Counted from the first letter of the stretch, positions 19,757-29,985 are shown. The stretch is 64,000 nucleotides of DNA from Pythium myriotylum (GCA_023091665.1 JALJCQ010000029.1:496001-560000), one strand, 5' to 3'. Translations and numbers: made by a program. The notes: a model not told the origin generated them from the sequence alone.

Positions 19757-22135
19757 CTAGCAGGAAACTCTTCGGAACTCGCACTGATAGTGGATTAGCT
19801 CTTCCTGGGCGGGATTGATTTTGTTTGGGCTTTCCAATCGCGAAGAAAGAGCGAGCTGAAACAAATACCCACGTGTTAGTGACATATCAATGCTGTTACA
19901 CGTTTCACGTACGTACAAATTGCGTTGTAGCAATGGATTTTGTGGTCTTATTCGGAGCGCGGTCTCGTGCATGAGTTTTGCTTGATCCATGCGACCCTGT
20001 CGTGCAAGAAAATTTGCGAAGTTGCCGTATATGTGAGCATATTCGGATATAACTGCCGCAGTTCGAGGCGTCGTTTCGATCTGGTTGCTCTCTAGGCCAA
20101 TACTTCTCTGTGCATCCGAATCAATAGAGTTCACGAGTTCTTCAAATTCCCAAAGAGCTTGTCTGACTTCCCCCAAGTCTTCAAAAACAGCACAAAGCCG
20201 CAAGCGATTGTTCAGGAGACCTCTATCAAGTGCTACGGCTTGTACCAGTAGATCTTTTGCTTGAAGTATACGAGAAATACGACCATTGGCGGTTTTTCTC
20301 AGTAGACTTGCGAAGTTCCCTAACGTGATGGGGTTCTGGGGGTCGACCTGAAGCGCTCGAGTATACAATTCTTCGGCTTTATCGAGAGCGTCACGCGCAT
20401 GGTGCATAAATGACGCGTATGCAGCGAGATTCGCCGCACAGAGGGGATCAGCACGGATGGCTTGGTCAAACGCTCCTTCAGCTTGGTCAATTTTTCCGCA
20501 ATTCTGGTAGAGAAAACGAGCGTAGTTGCCAAGAAGCAACGCATGAGATGGTTCCAGCGTCAGCGCTTGTTTGTAGATACCTTGAATCTCGATGGAACTT
20601 CGGAGAGTTTGCTCCATGAACAACGCCTTCACTCCAAGCTTATCAGCAGGAGTTGGTGGGGACCGAAATAGAGCTAGAACACGCTGTCGAGCGTTTGAGG
20701 AGTCGCTGTCCGGTCGCTTCGTTTGAGGTACCTTACCCACGCAAATACGATCATGACGGATCATGAAAGATTTTACGGTGCGCAAATCTTGGTGCAACCT
20801 CTGTTTGTCGGGGTCCTCGAGTTTGCACCAAGTCTCGTGGAACATGTGATGCGGGACAGAGCGACAACGAGTCAGCAAGGGGGTATCAAATGATCCTGGC
20901 TCCGCCGAATGCGACGCTGAGGGTGCTGCAGATCGCGGCGAATCGTCGCGATCTGAGGACGTTCGCGATGTCGCTTTATATAGTCGAAGTTGCATTTCAA
21001 CGCGTTGAATGGAGGCTTCTAGATCCTGTTCCACTTTCAGTTCCTGGTCGGTGGAGAGCCTCATTGCCTCTTTGATGTTTTGGATTTGGCAGCGCAAATG
21101 GTGTTGTCTGGTTTCGATAAGTCGGATGGCATCTTCTTGAACGAGCTCAATTGATTTCTCTCCCAGGATCGTCGTTCTTACAACCTCGTGGCCAAAAGCA
21201 ACCCGTAAGAGTCTGTGGCGCTCATTCTCTAGGCGTTTCATGGCGGTCGAGAGGTCTTCTAAAGTCATATTGAATCCAGCATCTTGTAGTCGCCTGCTCG
21301 TTTGCTGGGACCTTCGTGCTCGGTCTTCATGAAGCTGTTTCCGCATATCCACGAGCTCCCGTTCAAGTTCCTTTCTCAAACGATCCGACAACGTCGAGGT
21401 CTGGTGGTCTTGATGGTTCTGAGTTTGCTGTGGATTGAGCGCCTTCAATGTTGGCGGAAGAGCTAACGTCGGCACTTGGTCTGGCTTTCTCGTGCTCTCC
21501 ATGTCAATGAAGAAGAATTCGCCCGCGGTCGAGTATGAAGAGGTTGAGCTTCGAGACGATTTGGTCTCGTCCACGCTTTCATAGCTGCTTGAAGACGAGA
21601 ACTGGGGCTGTTTTATGTCGCGACAGATCGTGTTGGCACTATTCTGAAGCCGCTGGATGAGCGCATGGCGCCTCCCCTCACCCTTCAGTCCTGGCGTCTG
21701 CGTGGGGAGCTGCCGAGCCTCCAGCTCAGCTCGTAAATCGCTCAGCGTCATGTTTCCGCATGACTGTAAACTACTCGTCTTTTTCTGGGACTCTCGAGCG
21801 GCATTCTTCTCCACTCTCGACAGTGTCTCGTGAGAGGCTACCCCAAGCTTTAGCTGGGCCTCTTGGAGTCGACACTGAAGAATAGCACGCCGCTCGTCTC
21901 CTCTCGCAGCGCCAGTTGACGTGGACAGTCCAAGTGCGGTAAGTGCATCGCGGAGCTCGCTCAGCGACGCCATCGATGGTCGCTCGCTCCCTTTCAATGC
22001 ATCATGCCCTAGCTTCCTCTTTTCGAGCCTAAAATAACTCCTACCGACGTAACCAAGAGCGAGCATTCCGATAATAACGGAGACCTTCAACCGCCACGAT
22101 GCGTGACGCCGTGCCGTCGATCGCTGATCTTGCAT
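19757..22135 (-). CDS. Membrane-anchored protein with SAP-like motifs, coiled coil and TPR repeats
   Basis: 792 residues. One hydrophobic segment near residues 17-34 (VSVIIGMLALGYVG) follows a basic N-terminus, as in a signal-anchored protein. Two SAP-like helix-extended-helix stretches follow (around 57-95, SLSELRDALTALGL, and 130-165, TLSDLRAELEARQL). A charged coiled-coil region occupies about 245-400. Tetratricopeptide-like repeats fill about 540-770 (GNYARFLYQN...AEGAFDQAIRADP; YTRALQVDPQNP; HETALRIRPQNP). TPR repeats suggest a scaffold for protein contacts; partner unknown. The paired SAP-like motifs with a membrane anchor are an unusual mix. A single open frame with no intron needed. 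Confidence 0.82.
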   Translation of the reverse strand: MQDQRSTARRHASWRLKVSVIIGMLALGYVGRSYFRLEKRKLGHDALKGSERPSMASLSELRDALTALGLSTSTGAARGDERRAILQCRLQEAQLKLGVASHETLSRVEKNAARESQKKTSSLQSCGNMTLSDLRAELEARQLPTQTPGLKGEGRRHALIQRLQNSANTICRDIKQPQFSSSSSYESVDETKSSRSSTSSYSTAGEFFFIDMESTRKPDQVPTLALPPTLKALNPQQTQNHQDHQTSTLSDRLRKELERELVDMRKQLHEDRARRSQQTSRRLQDAGFNMTLEDLSTAMKRLENERHRLLRVAFGHEVVRTTILGEKSIELVQEDAIRLIETRQHHLRCQIQNIKEAMRLSTDQELKVEQDLEASIQRVEMQLRLYKATSRTSSDRDDSPRSAAPSASHSAEPGSFDTPLLTRCRSVPHHMFHETWCKLEDPDKQRLHQDLRTVKSFMIRHDRICVGKVPQTKRPDSDSSNARQRVLALFRSPPTPADKLGVKALFMEQTLRSSIEIQGIYKQALTLEPSHALLLGNYARFLYQNCGKIDQAEGAFDQAIRADPLCAANLAAYASFMHHARDALDKAEELYTRALQVDPQNPITLGNFASLLRKTANGRISRILQAKDLLVQAVALDRGLLNNRLRLCAVFEDLGEVRQALWEFEELVNSIDSDAQRSIGLESNQIETTPRTAAVISEYAHIYGNFANFLARQGRMDQAKLMHETALRIRPQNPLLQRNLYVRETCNSIDMSLTRGYLFQLALSSRLESPNKINPAQEELIHYQCEFRRVSC

Positions 22136-23090
22136 CTGAGCGTGCTGGAGTCGGATGCGCGAAATTCTTTCGTGGCGTTTCCAGTCGCAGCTGCGCCTGG
22201 CCGATCCACTTCAACGTCGAGGAACAAGTTTCCACCATTCGAGACCGCCATCGCCGGCCGATCCACCCACGATCCAAAGATCCATCGCACCGGACTCTCG
22301 CTCTGGCTGTCGACTCGACATTCCACCGAGCTTCAGAAAGTTCCGACTTTCGAAGACTTCTGCAGTGACTGGCAGCATAGTACTCGCAGCGAAAAGGACC
22401 CAACCCAGTCCGGTGGACTCGACTGAGGAAAGCTTCTTCTTCTGATAGTCGAGGCCCCACGCCGTACACGAGATATCAGGATAGCTGATCGGAAACCAGC
22501 TCGCGACGACGTGGGCGCTGTTGTGGTCAAATTTCCCACGGCTGGCGTCATCTCCACTCACCAGAACGCCACAGTGGGCGCTGAGAACTGGATGTCGTGG
22601 GATGATGGCGTCGGGATTGCGAGAGTGGGACCGATGGACACTTGTCTTCGCGTGAACGGGAGATGAGTCCTCCTCGCCAGTCTCGAGATCAGCAACCGAA
22701 TCAGGATGCTCCAGGAATCTCCACCGAGAGTCTCTGGTTTGGCATTCTATTACGCGAAGTCAGTTGAGTCCTCCGGGGCCGGCGTGAACAATGGTTTATG
22801 CCGGTGATTTGCCCACACGTCGTCTTCGCGCTCGAAAATGGAACGTCCGTCAGTTTGTTGCTCGAGACCAATCGCTGGAAAGAACTGATGGGATCTGGCA
22901 GCAGCGAAGTGAGCTGACCCAGCCTCCAAGGGTGATGCACTGAAGCCGATCTCAATGAGATCGGCTGCAGTGCCGACGGCAAAACCATGGCAGACAACCC
23001 CAGCCGGCAGGAACTCCCAGGAATCCCCGCTTGGGTTGTCTGCCTTGCTCATTCTCGGTTTTCCCGTCTGCCTGCCAAGTCGTCCAAGCC
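22136..23090. other. Intergenic DNA, divergent promoter region
   Basis: Separates the TPR-repeat gene (-) from the first lipase (+). A minus-strand ORF at 22211-22561 has protein-like composition and begins near a GTGAGT donor-like site, but I could not build a gene from it. Confidence 0.45.
23049..23064 (+). promoter_or_regulatory. Inr+FPR-like core promoter of lipase 1
   Basis: TCATTCTCGGTTTTCC fits the oomycete initiator and flanking element and lies 26-42 bp before the ATG at 23091. Confidence 0.6.
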
Positions 23091-24446
23091 ATGACCAAGC
23101 TGCTCTCCGTCGCCGTCCTGGCGTTGGCCCTCGTGGCCCAAGCCGTCGAAGCCGCCAACAAGTACCCAATCGTGCTCGTGCACGGTATGATGGGCTGGAA
23201 CACTGGCGAGTTCCTCAACCTCCCGTACTGGGGCACGCTCCAGGGTAACTTCGTCGAGAAGCTCCGTGCCCAAGGCCACACTGTCTACACCGTCGGCGTC
23301 GGCAAGCTCTCCAGCGACTGGGACCGTGCGATTGATGCCTACTACCAGATTAAGGGTGGCCAGGTCGACTACGGAATCAACCACTCCAAGGTCAGCGGCC
23401 ATGCTCGCTTCGGTCGTAACTACACGGGTCTCTTCCCTCAGTGGGGCACCGTCGTGAATGGTGAACTTCAGAAGGTGCACTTGATGGGCCACAGCATGGG
23501 CGGCACGACGATCCGCATGCTCGCGGGTATCCTCAACAAGGGCGTGGCTCGCTCGCCGACGCCTGAGGACCCCAAGACGAACGACCTCTTTGCAGGTGGC
23601 AAGGACTGGGTGCACTCGATCACGACCATCTCGTCGCCGAACCAAGGCTCAACGCTCTGCGACATCATCATCACGCAGCACGACTTGGTTGAGAGCGTGG
23701 CCGGCGCGGCGTTCAGCATCATCGGCTCGCTCGGTGACTTTTCCAAGGCTTTGTTCGACCCCGTCATGGACCAGTGGGGCATCGCCAACAAGAAGAGCGG
23801 CGAGACCATCGAAGACTACGTCAACCGCATCATTCAGAGCAAGCTCTTTGCCCAGGGCTACCACGACAACGCTGGCTACTCGCTCTCGCTCGCTGGCGCC
23901 AAGGAGCAGAACAACTGGGTCGGCACATTGCCCAACGTGTACTACTACTCGTTCGTGACTGAAGCCTCGTACGACTGGCGTGACCCGTTCCTCAACCGCA
24001 TCGCCCTCCCGGACCCTCGCTTCGCGCTGCCGACCGTGTACCCGCTCGTGACCTTGCTCGGTAGCCGCGTGACCTCGCTCATGGGCCTCCCGGACTCGTG
24101 GCTGCCGAACGACGGCTTCGTCAACGTGCCGTCGCAGATCAACGACGGCATCGGCCCAGTCGTCAACTTCGCCGGTGTCTCCAAGCGTGGCACGTGGGTC
24201 ACTTTCAAGACCCTGGGCGTTGACCACCTCGGTGTCATTGGCATGAACCCAGCCATCCCCATGTACAGCGTCTTCAAGAGCCACTTCTCTCTTGTGGCCG
24301 ACCTCCCAACGCACGAAGCAGCCAAGAGCCGACGTGAACTAGGCGAAGACCAGGGCCACGTAGCTCCGCTTGAGATCGTCCGTGAGGTTCTCGCGGCAGT
24401 GAACCCAATCGCGTTGGAGAACCAGAAGCCGATCTCGAGCGTCTGA
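23091..24446 (+). CDS. Secreted lipase, family I.5-like, lipase 1
   Basis: 451 residues. Signal peptide about 1-21, then NKYPIVLVHGMMGWN. The fold and landmarks match bacterial thermoalkalophilic lipases (family I.5): nucleophile Ser135 in GHSMGG, catalytic Asp341 in LPNDGFVN and His379 in VDHLGV. The zinc-site residues of that family are also kept: Asp78 (SDWDRA), His98 and His104 (INHSKVSGHARFG) and Asp227 (MDQWG). Expected reaction is ester/triacylglycerol hydrolysis outside the cell. First of three tandem plus-strand copies. A stretch of about 90 bp around 23360-23449 is identical to lipases 2 and 3. The in-frame ATG at 23031 is upstream of the signal peptide and rejected. Confidence 0.9.
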   Translation: MTKLLSVAVLALALVAQAVEAANKYPIVLVHGMMGWNTGEFLNLPYWGTLQGNFVEKLRAQGHTVYTVGVGKLSSDWDRAIDAYYQIKGGQVDYGINHSKVSGHARFGRNYTGLFPQWGTVVNGELQKVHLMGHSMGGTTIRMLAGILNKGVARSPTPEDPKTNDLFAGGKDWVHSITTISSPNQGSTLCDIIITQHDLVESVAGAAFSIIGSLGDFSKALFDPVMDQWGIANKKSGETIEDYVNRIIQSKLFAQGYHDNAGYSLSLAGAKEQNNWVGTLPNVYYYSFVTEASYDWRDPFLNRIALPDPRFALPTVYPLVTLLGSRVTSLMGLPDSWLPNDGFVNVPSQINDGIGPVVNFAGVSKRGTWVTFKTLGVDHLGVIGMNPAIPMYSVFKSHFSLVADLPTHEAAKSRRELGEDQGHVAPLEIVREVLAAVNPIALENQKPISSV

Positions 24447-24584
24447 ACATCCAGTAGCTAAGTCGTGGTCTGTCTGTGTATGAGTACTTTTCTTGGGGAA
24501 TAATACCCTTTCCTTTACATGCATCCAAAATGCACCGGGCACTTTTCATCGGCATCAACAAATTGAGGAATCACAAGCAGGTCC

Positions 24585-24732
24585 GATTGCTCCAATGTTG
24601 TTGTCATGGAAGACTTGATCTGCTCACGGTTTTATTCAGGCCAAGACTTCATCACGCTTGTTCCTCTACAAAAGGGGGTGCCAGGCGTCAACATTGGAGC
24701 AATCGCATTTGGACGTGATTGCTCCAATGTTG
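24585..24732. repeat. Three copies of a 16-mer, one inverted
   Basis: GATTGCTCCAATGTTG occurs at 24585-24600 and 24717-24732, and its reverse complement at 24689-24704. The last two form a stem with a 12-nt loop. Confidence 0.85.
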
Positions 24733-24807
24733 TCGCCATGGGGGAGGAGAAACTTGTATTTCGTGCAACTTTTGATGAGGCTTGTTGTGATAGTGGGACG
24801 GCTTGCA

Positions 24808-24833
24808 GACTTCAACTTGGACAAGTTGAAGTC
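24808..24833. repeat. Palindrome, 12-bp arms
   Basis: GACTTCAACTTG (24808-24819) and its exact reverse complement (24822-24833) flank two bases. Confidence 0.85.
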
Positions 24834-25016
24834 AGAGAGCTTTGCACCAGAAAAACTAGGTAATCGCTGAGCCGTGCAGCTCCACAGAGAGCTCCTCTCA
24901 AAAAGACGCTCGAATTGTTTGACCACTTCCTTCGACTCGAAGACAGGATTATGCCAGGCAATCTCGCCTCATCTCTTCTCCCTGTTCCGCTCAATTTCGA
25001 CGATTGGCCATAGGGT

Positions 25017-25030
25017 CATTCCTCAATTCA
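25017..25030 (+). promoter_or_regulatory. Inr-like core promoter of lipase 2
   Basis: TCATTCCTCAATTC resembles the oomycete initiator and the element before lipases 5 and 6. It lies about 50-60 bp before the ATG at 25079. Confidence 0.55.
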
Positions 25031-25078
25031 CTCGCCAAGAACCACCCGCCAGCCTACCAATACAGGCGACCACCAGCC

Positions 25079-26443
25079 ATGAACGCCATACTCTCAGTCG
25101 TCTTGGGAGTGCTCGTTGCAACTCATGCTGTCGTGGCTACAAACAACTACCCAGTCGTGCTCGTTCACGGCATGCTGGGCTGGAACACAGGCGAGTTCCT
25201 CAACGTGCCGTACTGGGGAACCCTACAAGGAAACTTCCCTGAAAAGCTCCGCGCAGAAGGATACACCGTCTACACCGTCGGCGTCGGCAAGCTCTCCAGC
25301 GACTGGGACCGCGCCGTCGACCTCTACTACCAGATCAAGGGCGGTCAGGTCGACTACGGAATCAACCACTCCAAGGTCAGCGGCCATGCTCGCTTCGGTC
25401 GTAACTACACGGGTCTCTTCCCTCAGTGGGGCACGGTTGTGAACGGCCAGCTGCAGAAGGTGCACTTGATGGGCCACAGCATGGGCGGCACGACGATCCG
25501 CATGTTGGCTCAGATGCTGAACAAGGGTGTGGCGAACGCGCTGACGCCTGAGGATCCGAAGTCGAGCGAGCTGTTCAGCGGTGGCAAGGACTGGGTGCAC
25601 TCGATCACGACCATCTCGACGCCCAACAGGGGTTCCACAATGGCCGATATCCTTACGGCTGATCCGGACCTCATCGAGTCAGTTGCTGCTGCCGCGTTCA
25701 GTGTTCTCGGCGCCCTTGGGGATACCACCAAGGCCCTGTACGACCCAGTGATGGACCAGTGGGGAATCGCCAACAAGCAGTCCGGTGAGTCGTTGAAGGA
25801 CTACTTCGAGAGATACTTCCAGAGCAAGCTCTTTGCCAAGGGCTTCCACGACAACGCCGGCTACTCGCTCTCCACCAGTGGTGCCACGGACCAGAACAAG
25901 TGGGTGACGACACTACCCAACATCTACTACTACTCGTTCGTCTCGGACGCGACGTTCACGTGGCGTGATGCGTTGCTTCGCAAGATCGCTCTTCCGGACT
26001 TGCGTTACGCAAGTGCGCTCGTCGTCCCGCTTGTCACGCTCATGGGGAGTCGTGTGACCTCAGCCCTTGGCTTCTCTGATGACTGGCTCCCCAACGACGG
26101 ACTCGTCAACGTGCCATCCCAGCCAAGCGACGGCATCGCCCCGGTCATCAACTTCGCCGGCAAATCCAAGCGTGGCACCTGGGTTACCTTCAAGACTCTC
26201 TCCATGGACCACCTCGGTATGATGGGCATAAACCCATTGATCCCCGTGTACGACATTTACAAGAGCCACTTTGCTCTCGTCTCGGACCTGCCCTCCCACG
26301 AGGCGCTCACCAGCCGACGTGCGTTGCGCACGGCCGCGTCCGAGGACCCAGGCCACGACGCGCCACTGGCACTCGTGCTCGACGTGTTCGCTGCTATCGA
26401 CCCACTCGCTGTCGAGAACCAGAAACCGATCTCTAGGGTCTAG
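25079..26443 (+). CDS. Secreted lipase, family I.5-like, lipase 2
   Basis: 454 residues from the ATG at 25079, which opens the signal peptide (MNAILSVVLGVLVATHAVVA). Keeps GHSMGG, the Asp of LPNDGLVN, the His of MDHLGM, and the zinc-site pattern SDWDRA / INHSKVSGHARFG / MDQWG. The segment 25190-25627, coding for the N-terminal catalytic half, is identical to 27967-28404 in lipase 3, whereas the C-terminal half shows ordinary divergence. Part of a plus-strand tandem array with lipases 1 and 3. An upstream in-frame ATG at 25004 precedes the likely transcription start and is rejected. Confidence 0.9.
   Translation: MNAILSVVLGVLVATHAVVATNNYPVVLVHGMLGWNTGEFLNVPYWGTLQGNFPEKLRAEGYTVYTVGVGKLSSDWDRAVDLYYQIKGGQVDYGINHSKVSGHARFGRNYTGLFPQWGTVVNGQLQKVHLMGHSMGGTTIRMLAQMLNKGVANALTPEDPKSSELFSGGKDWVHSITTISTPNRGSTMADILTADPDLIESVAAAAFSVLGALGDTTKALYDPVMDQWGIANKQSGESLKDYFERYFQSKLFAKGFHDNAGYSLSTSGATDQNKWVTTLPNIYYYSFVSDATFTWRDALLRKIALPDLRYASALVVPLVTLMGSRVTSALGFSDDWLPNDGLVNVPSQPSDGIAPVINFAGKSKRGTWVTFKTLSMDHLGMMGINPLIPVYDIYKSHFALVSDLPSHEALTSRRALRTAASEDPGHDAPLALVLDVFAAIDPLAVENQKPISRV
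25190..25627 (+). repeat. 438-bp identical block shared by lipases 2 and 3 (first copy)
   Basis: No mismatch seen against 27967-28404. Differences begin immediately on both sides (25189 and 25628). Confidence 0.88.
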
Positions 26444-27855
26444 AGCGTCTGCTTGTTGTTGTATCTTGTGTAAGGAAGTGGATGTTGGTCAACATGACTC
26501 AGGTATGTCTTGTCCTGCATCGATCTGTACCACTTGGATCCAAAAAAATGTCTGGTGTTGGCAAGAGGAGTAGGACGCTGACGCGAGGCATCATTCCATT
26601 CGAACGCGCAACGGCAGATCGGCCGGATCGGTTCCCCATCCCAGCTGTGGCCCCCTCGACCAACGTGACGCAAGGATTCATATCGCCGAGTTGATGGAGA
26701 GCCATGAGCCAGGGAGAGCTGTGAGTATTACTACGAAGGTTACTACTACTCGTACGCTTGTACAGTAGCGAGCTCGACGCGCCGGGTTCTCGTCGCGCTG
26801 TTTTCGCATCCACAGAAATCCGAATGACTTCAACTTGATCCCGACCCTGCGAGAGGTGGACTAAGGGGCAGCTGCGCCTCGCATCCACCCATCAAAGCTT
26901 CGAACATCTCATCTCCCGACGTCATCACGGCGTTTTAGCCACTCAAAATGCGTTAAAAGTATTTGCAGCCAATAGTTATCCGGTATTACTTTGTTGAAGA
27001 TCGGGCACTTGGCTGACTGATGGAGCTGCCTGGGCAGCACCGGGCCAGCCAATTCGAAGGCACCGGAACTTTGCTGGCCGAGGGTCTGTGTCGGACGTTC
27101 CGCCCAGCGTTCAGGGCTTCTCGCCGTCTCTCAAGGAGAGGAGAGAGGGTGGCGTGGATCTTTCGAAGATCCCACGCAGTTCAGTTTGGGTCTCAAGGCC
27201 ACGGTCGCCGCGTCACACGATCGAGTCACGACTTCAGCCTCGAGATCTCCAGTGGTCGCCGAGTACTGTACAGTACTGTACGGTCGGGTTGATGGTCTGG
27301 ATGAATTGACTTTTCGTATGTGATCCCATGTGTGCAATGTGTGACTCGAAAGAATGGGAAGAAGATCGACAAGGCAGCACTCACCCCAGATGGTTCACGA
27401 CCAACTTGGTGCAGAGGCCGGCGAAAGGTGGGACGCGCTCGTGAACAACCACCGCCAGTTGGCGAGGTCGGGAACGCGTCAACAAGTGCTGCTGAGGCTC
27501 TTTCGTTTTCGGTTCGCGGAGAAGAACGGACAGTGGGACGTTGAACAAGCGTTCTTCGCGCGTGTGCAGAATCAGACGCGACATGCGCCTAATCAATGGG
27601 TGGGGGTAAACGGCGGCGTGAGCAAGAAAGAGAGAGAATCAATCGCTCCCAGGTGTACATCAGAGCAGATCCAGCGTGGGACGACGTAGGGAGATGCGTC
27701 CTGGGGATCTTTCACCGGAAGCTCAACCCTGGACTTCGAAGTCCGTTCCACGAAGAGCGAGATGACTGCTCTGACAACCTCGGTCCTCGCCGACGCCGGC
27801 TTCGAAGTCACTCTCGCTTTCTCCTCGGGCGACACAAGCCTCCACCCCTAGCGCC
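26444..27855. other. Intergenic DNA before lipase 3
   Basis: 1.4 kb without a supported gene. The 111-codon ORF at 27354-27689 has protein-like composition but no recognisable domain. A GTACTGTACA-type palindrome sits near 27265. TCACTCTCGCTTTCTCC at 27808 may be the lipase 3 start-site element. Confidence 0.45.
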
Positions 27856-29226
27856 ATGAGCAAGGTCTTCTCCGCCGTCATCGCGCTCGCGTTCGCCGCG
27901 CACGTCGCTGACGCTGCCAACAAGTACCCGGTCGTCTTGGTCCATGGTCTCATGGGCTGGAACACGGGCGAGTTCCTCAACGTGCCGTACTGGGGAACCC
28001 TACAAGGAAACTTCCCTGAAAAGCTCCGCGCAGAAGGATACACCGTCTACACCGTCGGCGTCGGCAAGCTCTCCAGCGACTGGGACCGCGCCGTCGACCT
28101 CTACTACCAGATCAAGGGCGGTCAGGTCGACTACGGAATCAACCACTCCAAGGTCAGCGGCCATGCTCGCTTCGGTCGTAACTACACGGGTCTCTTCCCT
28201 CAGTGGGGCACGGTTGTGAACGGCCAGCTGCAGAAGGTGCACTTGATGGGCCACAGCATGGGCGGCACGACGATCCGCATGTTGGCTCAGATGCTGAACA
28301 AGGGTGTGGCGAACGCGCTGACGCCTGAGGATCCGAAGTCGAGCGAGCTGTTCAGCGGTGGCAAGGACTGGGTGCACTCGATCACGACCATCTCGACGCC
28401 CAACCTCGGCTCGACGCTCGCTGACCTGCTGACCGCCGACCCAGACCTTATTGAGACCGTCGCCGCCGCGGCTTTCGGCCTCCTCGGTGCGCTCGGTGAC
28501 ACCACCAAGACCTTGTACGATCCTGTGATGGACCAGTGGGGAATCGCCAACAAGCAGTCGGGCGAATCGCTCAAGGATTACTTGAACCGCATCTCCAAGA
28601 GCAAGCTCTTCGCCGCCGGTTTCCACGACAACGCCGGCTTCTCGCTCGCGACCAGCGGTGCCCGGGACCAGAACAAGTGGGTCACGACGCTGCCGAACGT
28701 GTACTACTACTCGTTCGTCTCGGACGCGACGTTCGCCTGGCGTGACGCGCTGCTCCGCAAGATCGCACTGCCCGACCTGCGTTACGCGAGCGTGCTCGTG
28801 GCCCCGATCGCGACCCTCATGGGCAGCCGCGTGACCTCGGCCTTGGGCTTCCCGGACTCGTGGCTCGAGAACGACGGCTTCGTGAACGTGCCTTCGCAGC
28901 CGAGCGACGGCGTGGCCCCGGTCATTAACTTCTCGGGCACGTCCAAGCGCGGCACGTGGGTCACCTTCAAGACGCTCTCCATGGACCACCTCGGCATGAT
29001 GGGCACGAACCCGCTCATCCCGGTCTACGACATCTACCGCACGCACTTTGCTCTCGTCTCGGACCTGCCTTCGCACGAGGCTCTCGGTGGCAAGCGTGCA
29101 CTGCGAGGCGCGGCGGACGAGGCCGCCGAGGACGAAGGCCACCAGGCACCGCTCTCGCTCGTGCTCGACGTCATGGCCGCGCAGACGCCCGTATCCGTCG
29201 AGGCTCGCCAGCCCATCAGTGCCTAA
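27856..29226 (+). CDS. Secreted lipase, family I.5-like, lipase 3
   Basis: 456 residues; signal peptide MSKVFSAVIALAFAAHVADA then NKYPVVLVHGLMGWN. Catalytic triad signature (Ser in GHSMGG, Asp in LENDGFVN, His in MDHLGM) and zinc-site pattern are intact. LENDG is closer to the bacterial family sequence than the LPNDG of lipases 1 and 2. C-terminus beyond the lipase fold is an acidic and Ala-rich extension of about 40 residues, also present in the other copies. Shares the 438-bp identical block with lipase 2. Confidence 0.9.
   Translation: MSKVFSAVIALAFAAHVADAANKYPVVLVHGLMGWNTGEFLNVPYWGTLQGNFPEKLRAEGYTVYTVGVGKLSSDWDRAVDLYYQIKGGQVDYGINHSKVSGHARFGRNYTGLFPQWGTVVNGQLQKVHLMGHSMGGTTIRMLAQMLNKGVANALTPEDPKSSELFSGGKDWVHSITTISTPNLGSTLADLLTADPDLIETVAAAAFGLLGALGDTTKTLYDPVMDQWGIANKQSGESLKDYLNRISKSKLFAAGFHDNAGFSLATSGARDQNKWVTTLPNVYYYSFVSDATFAWRDALLRKIALPDLRYASVLVAPIATLMGSRVTSALGFPDSWLENDGFVNVPSQPSDGVAPVINFSGTSKRGTWVTFKTLSMDHLGMMGTNPLIPVYDIYRTHFALVSDLPSHEALGGKRALRGAADEAAEDEGHQAPLSLVLDVMAAQTPVSVEARQPISA
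27967..28404 (+). repeat. 438-bp identical block shared by lipases 2 and 3 (second copy)
   Basis: Partner of 25190-25627; boundaries fall inside coding sequence. Confidence 0.88.
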
Positions 29227-29548
29227 GACAGTAGTGTAGAGTAGCCAAGTTTTGTTTGTGTGCGTGTGGGCAATAAATACAGTGATGAAGCGACAGCGAG
29301 TTGTAATTCCTCATGTCCGAGTTGAGGAGTTGACGGCAAGTGAGCTGCTTATCAGGACCACTGATTGGTGGAAACTGCTGGTATGCGTAATTTTAATCAA
29401 TCATAAAGTCTGTTGGGCCGTCTTCCCTAAACCTAAATTGTGCCCTGGACTTGAAACCACCACATCAGGACGCTGGATCTTCAAAAATCCTCGTGCGATG
29501 CGCGAGAGACCCTGTTCGCTCTACATTGACGAACACCGGTGGGTACCT
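29227..29548. other. Intergenic DNA after lipase 3
   Basis: 3' flank of lipase 3. An open frame starting at 29252 runs into the RNase H-like remnant, but its first 100 codons show no similarity I recognise. Confidence 0.45.
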
Positions 29549-29866
29549 CTCACCGTTATCGGCGACAGCCAACTTATTCTCCGTCAAGTCTCTCAATACC
29601 GGCCCCCCACCAAGGAGCACCTCCGAGTGCTCTACTCCTCTACCAGGCTCGCAGCTGATCGTCTCAACGTACGCGAGTGGCGTCACCACCTCCGCGTACA
29701 CAACAAGATGGCCGACTTTGCAGCCAATGTCGCGATGGATTCCAAGAGAAACCTCCAGACATTTCATCCGTCAGACCGCCCCGAATGGCGAGGACTACAA
29801 CCCCTCCTACAAGGTGACTATCTCCAGTGGAAGGCCTCCAACGAAAGAAAGGCCCCGGTGCCGTAG
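29549..29866 (+). mobile_element. Retrotransposon RNase H-domain remnant
   Basis: The reading frame carries IGDSQLILRQ, an intervening helix LRVLYSSTRLAADRL, and HHLRVHNKMADFAANVAMD. This is the GDS-L(I/V)-Q ... N-ADxxAN-A-D pattern of the RNase H domain at the end of many non-LTR and some LTR retroelements. No reverse transcriptase lies upstream, so this is a solitary fragment. A run of C follows at about 29868. Confidence 0.6.
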
Positions 29867-29985
29867 TGCCCCCCCCCCTGCATATCAAAGCTATCGTTGT
29901 TCACACTGTTGTAACACAATAGACTCCAACTTTCATCATCATCTACATTGACGAAATACAGTAAACCGGAAAGTGGTCTGTCGTT

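Larger units (their letters stand above)
24447..25078. other. Intergenic DNA with short inverted repeats
   Basis: Between lipases 1 and 2. Holds the 16-mer repeats and a 12-bp-arm palindrome listed below. No ORF with support. Confidence 0.5.

Noticed and set aside
22211..22561. Minus-strand 116-codon ORF with protein-like composition between the TPR-repeat gene and lipase 1
   Set aside because: No motif, no credible partner exon and no start-site element; left unannotated.
28000..29142. 380-codon ORF antisense to lipase 3
   Set aside because: Shadow of the lipase frame with Arg/Val-rich composition.
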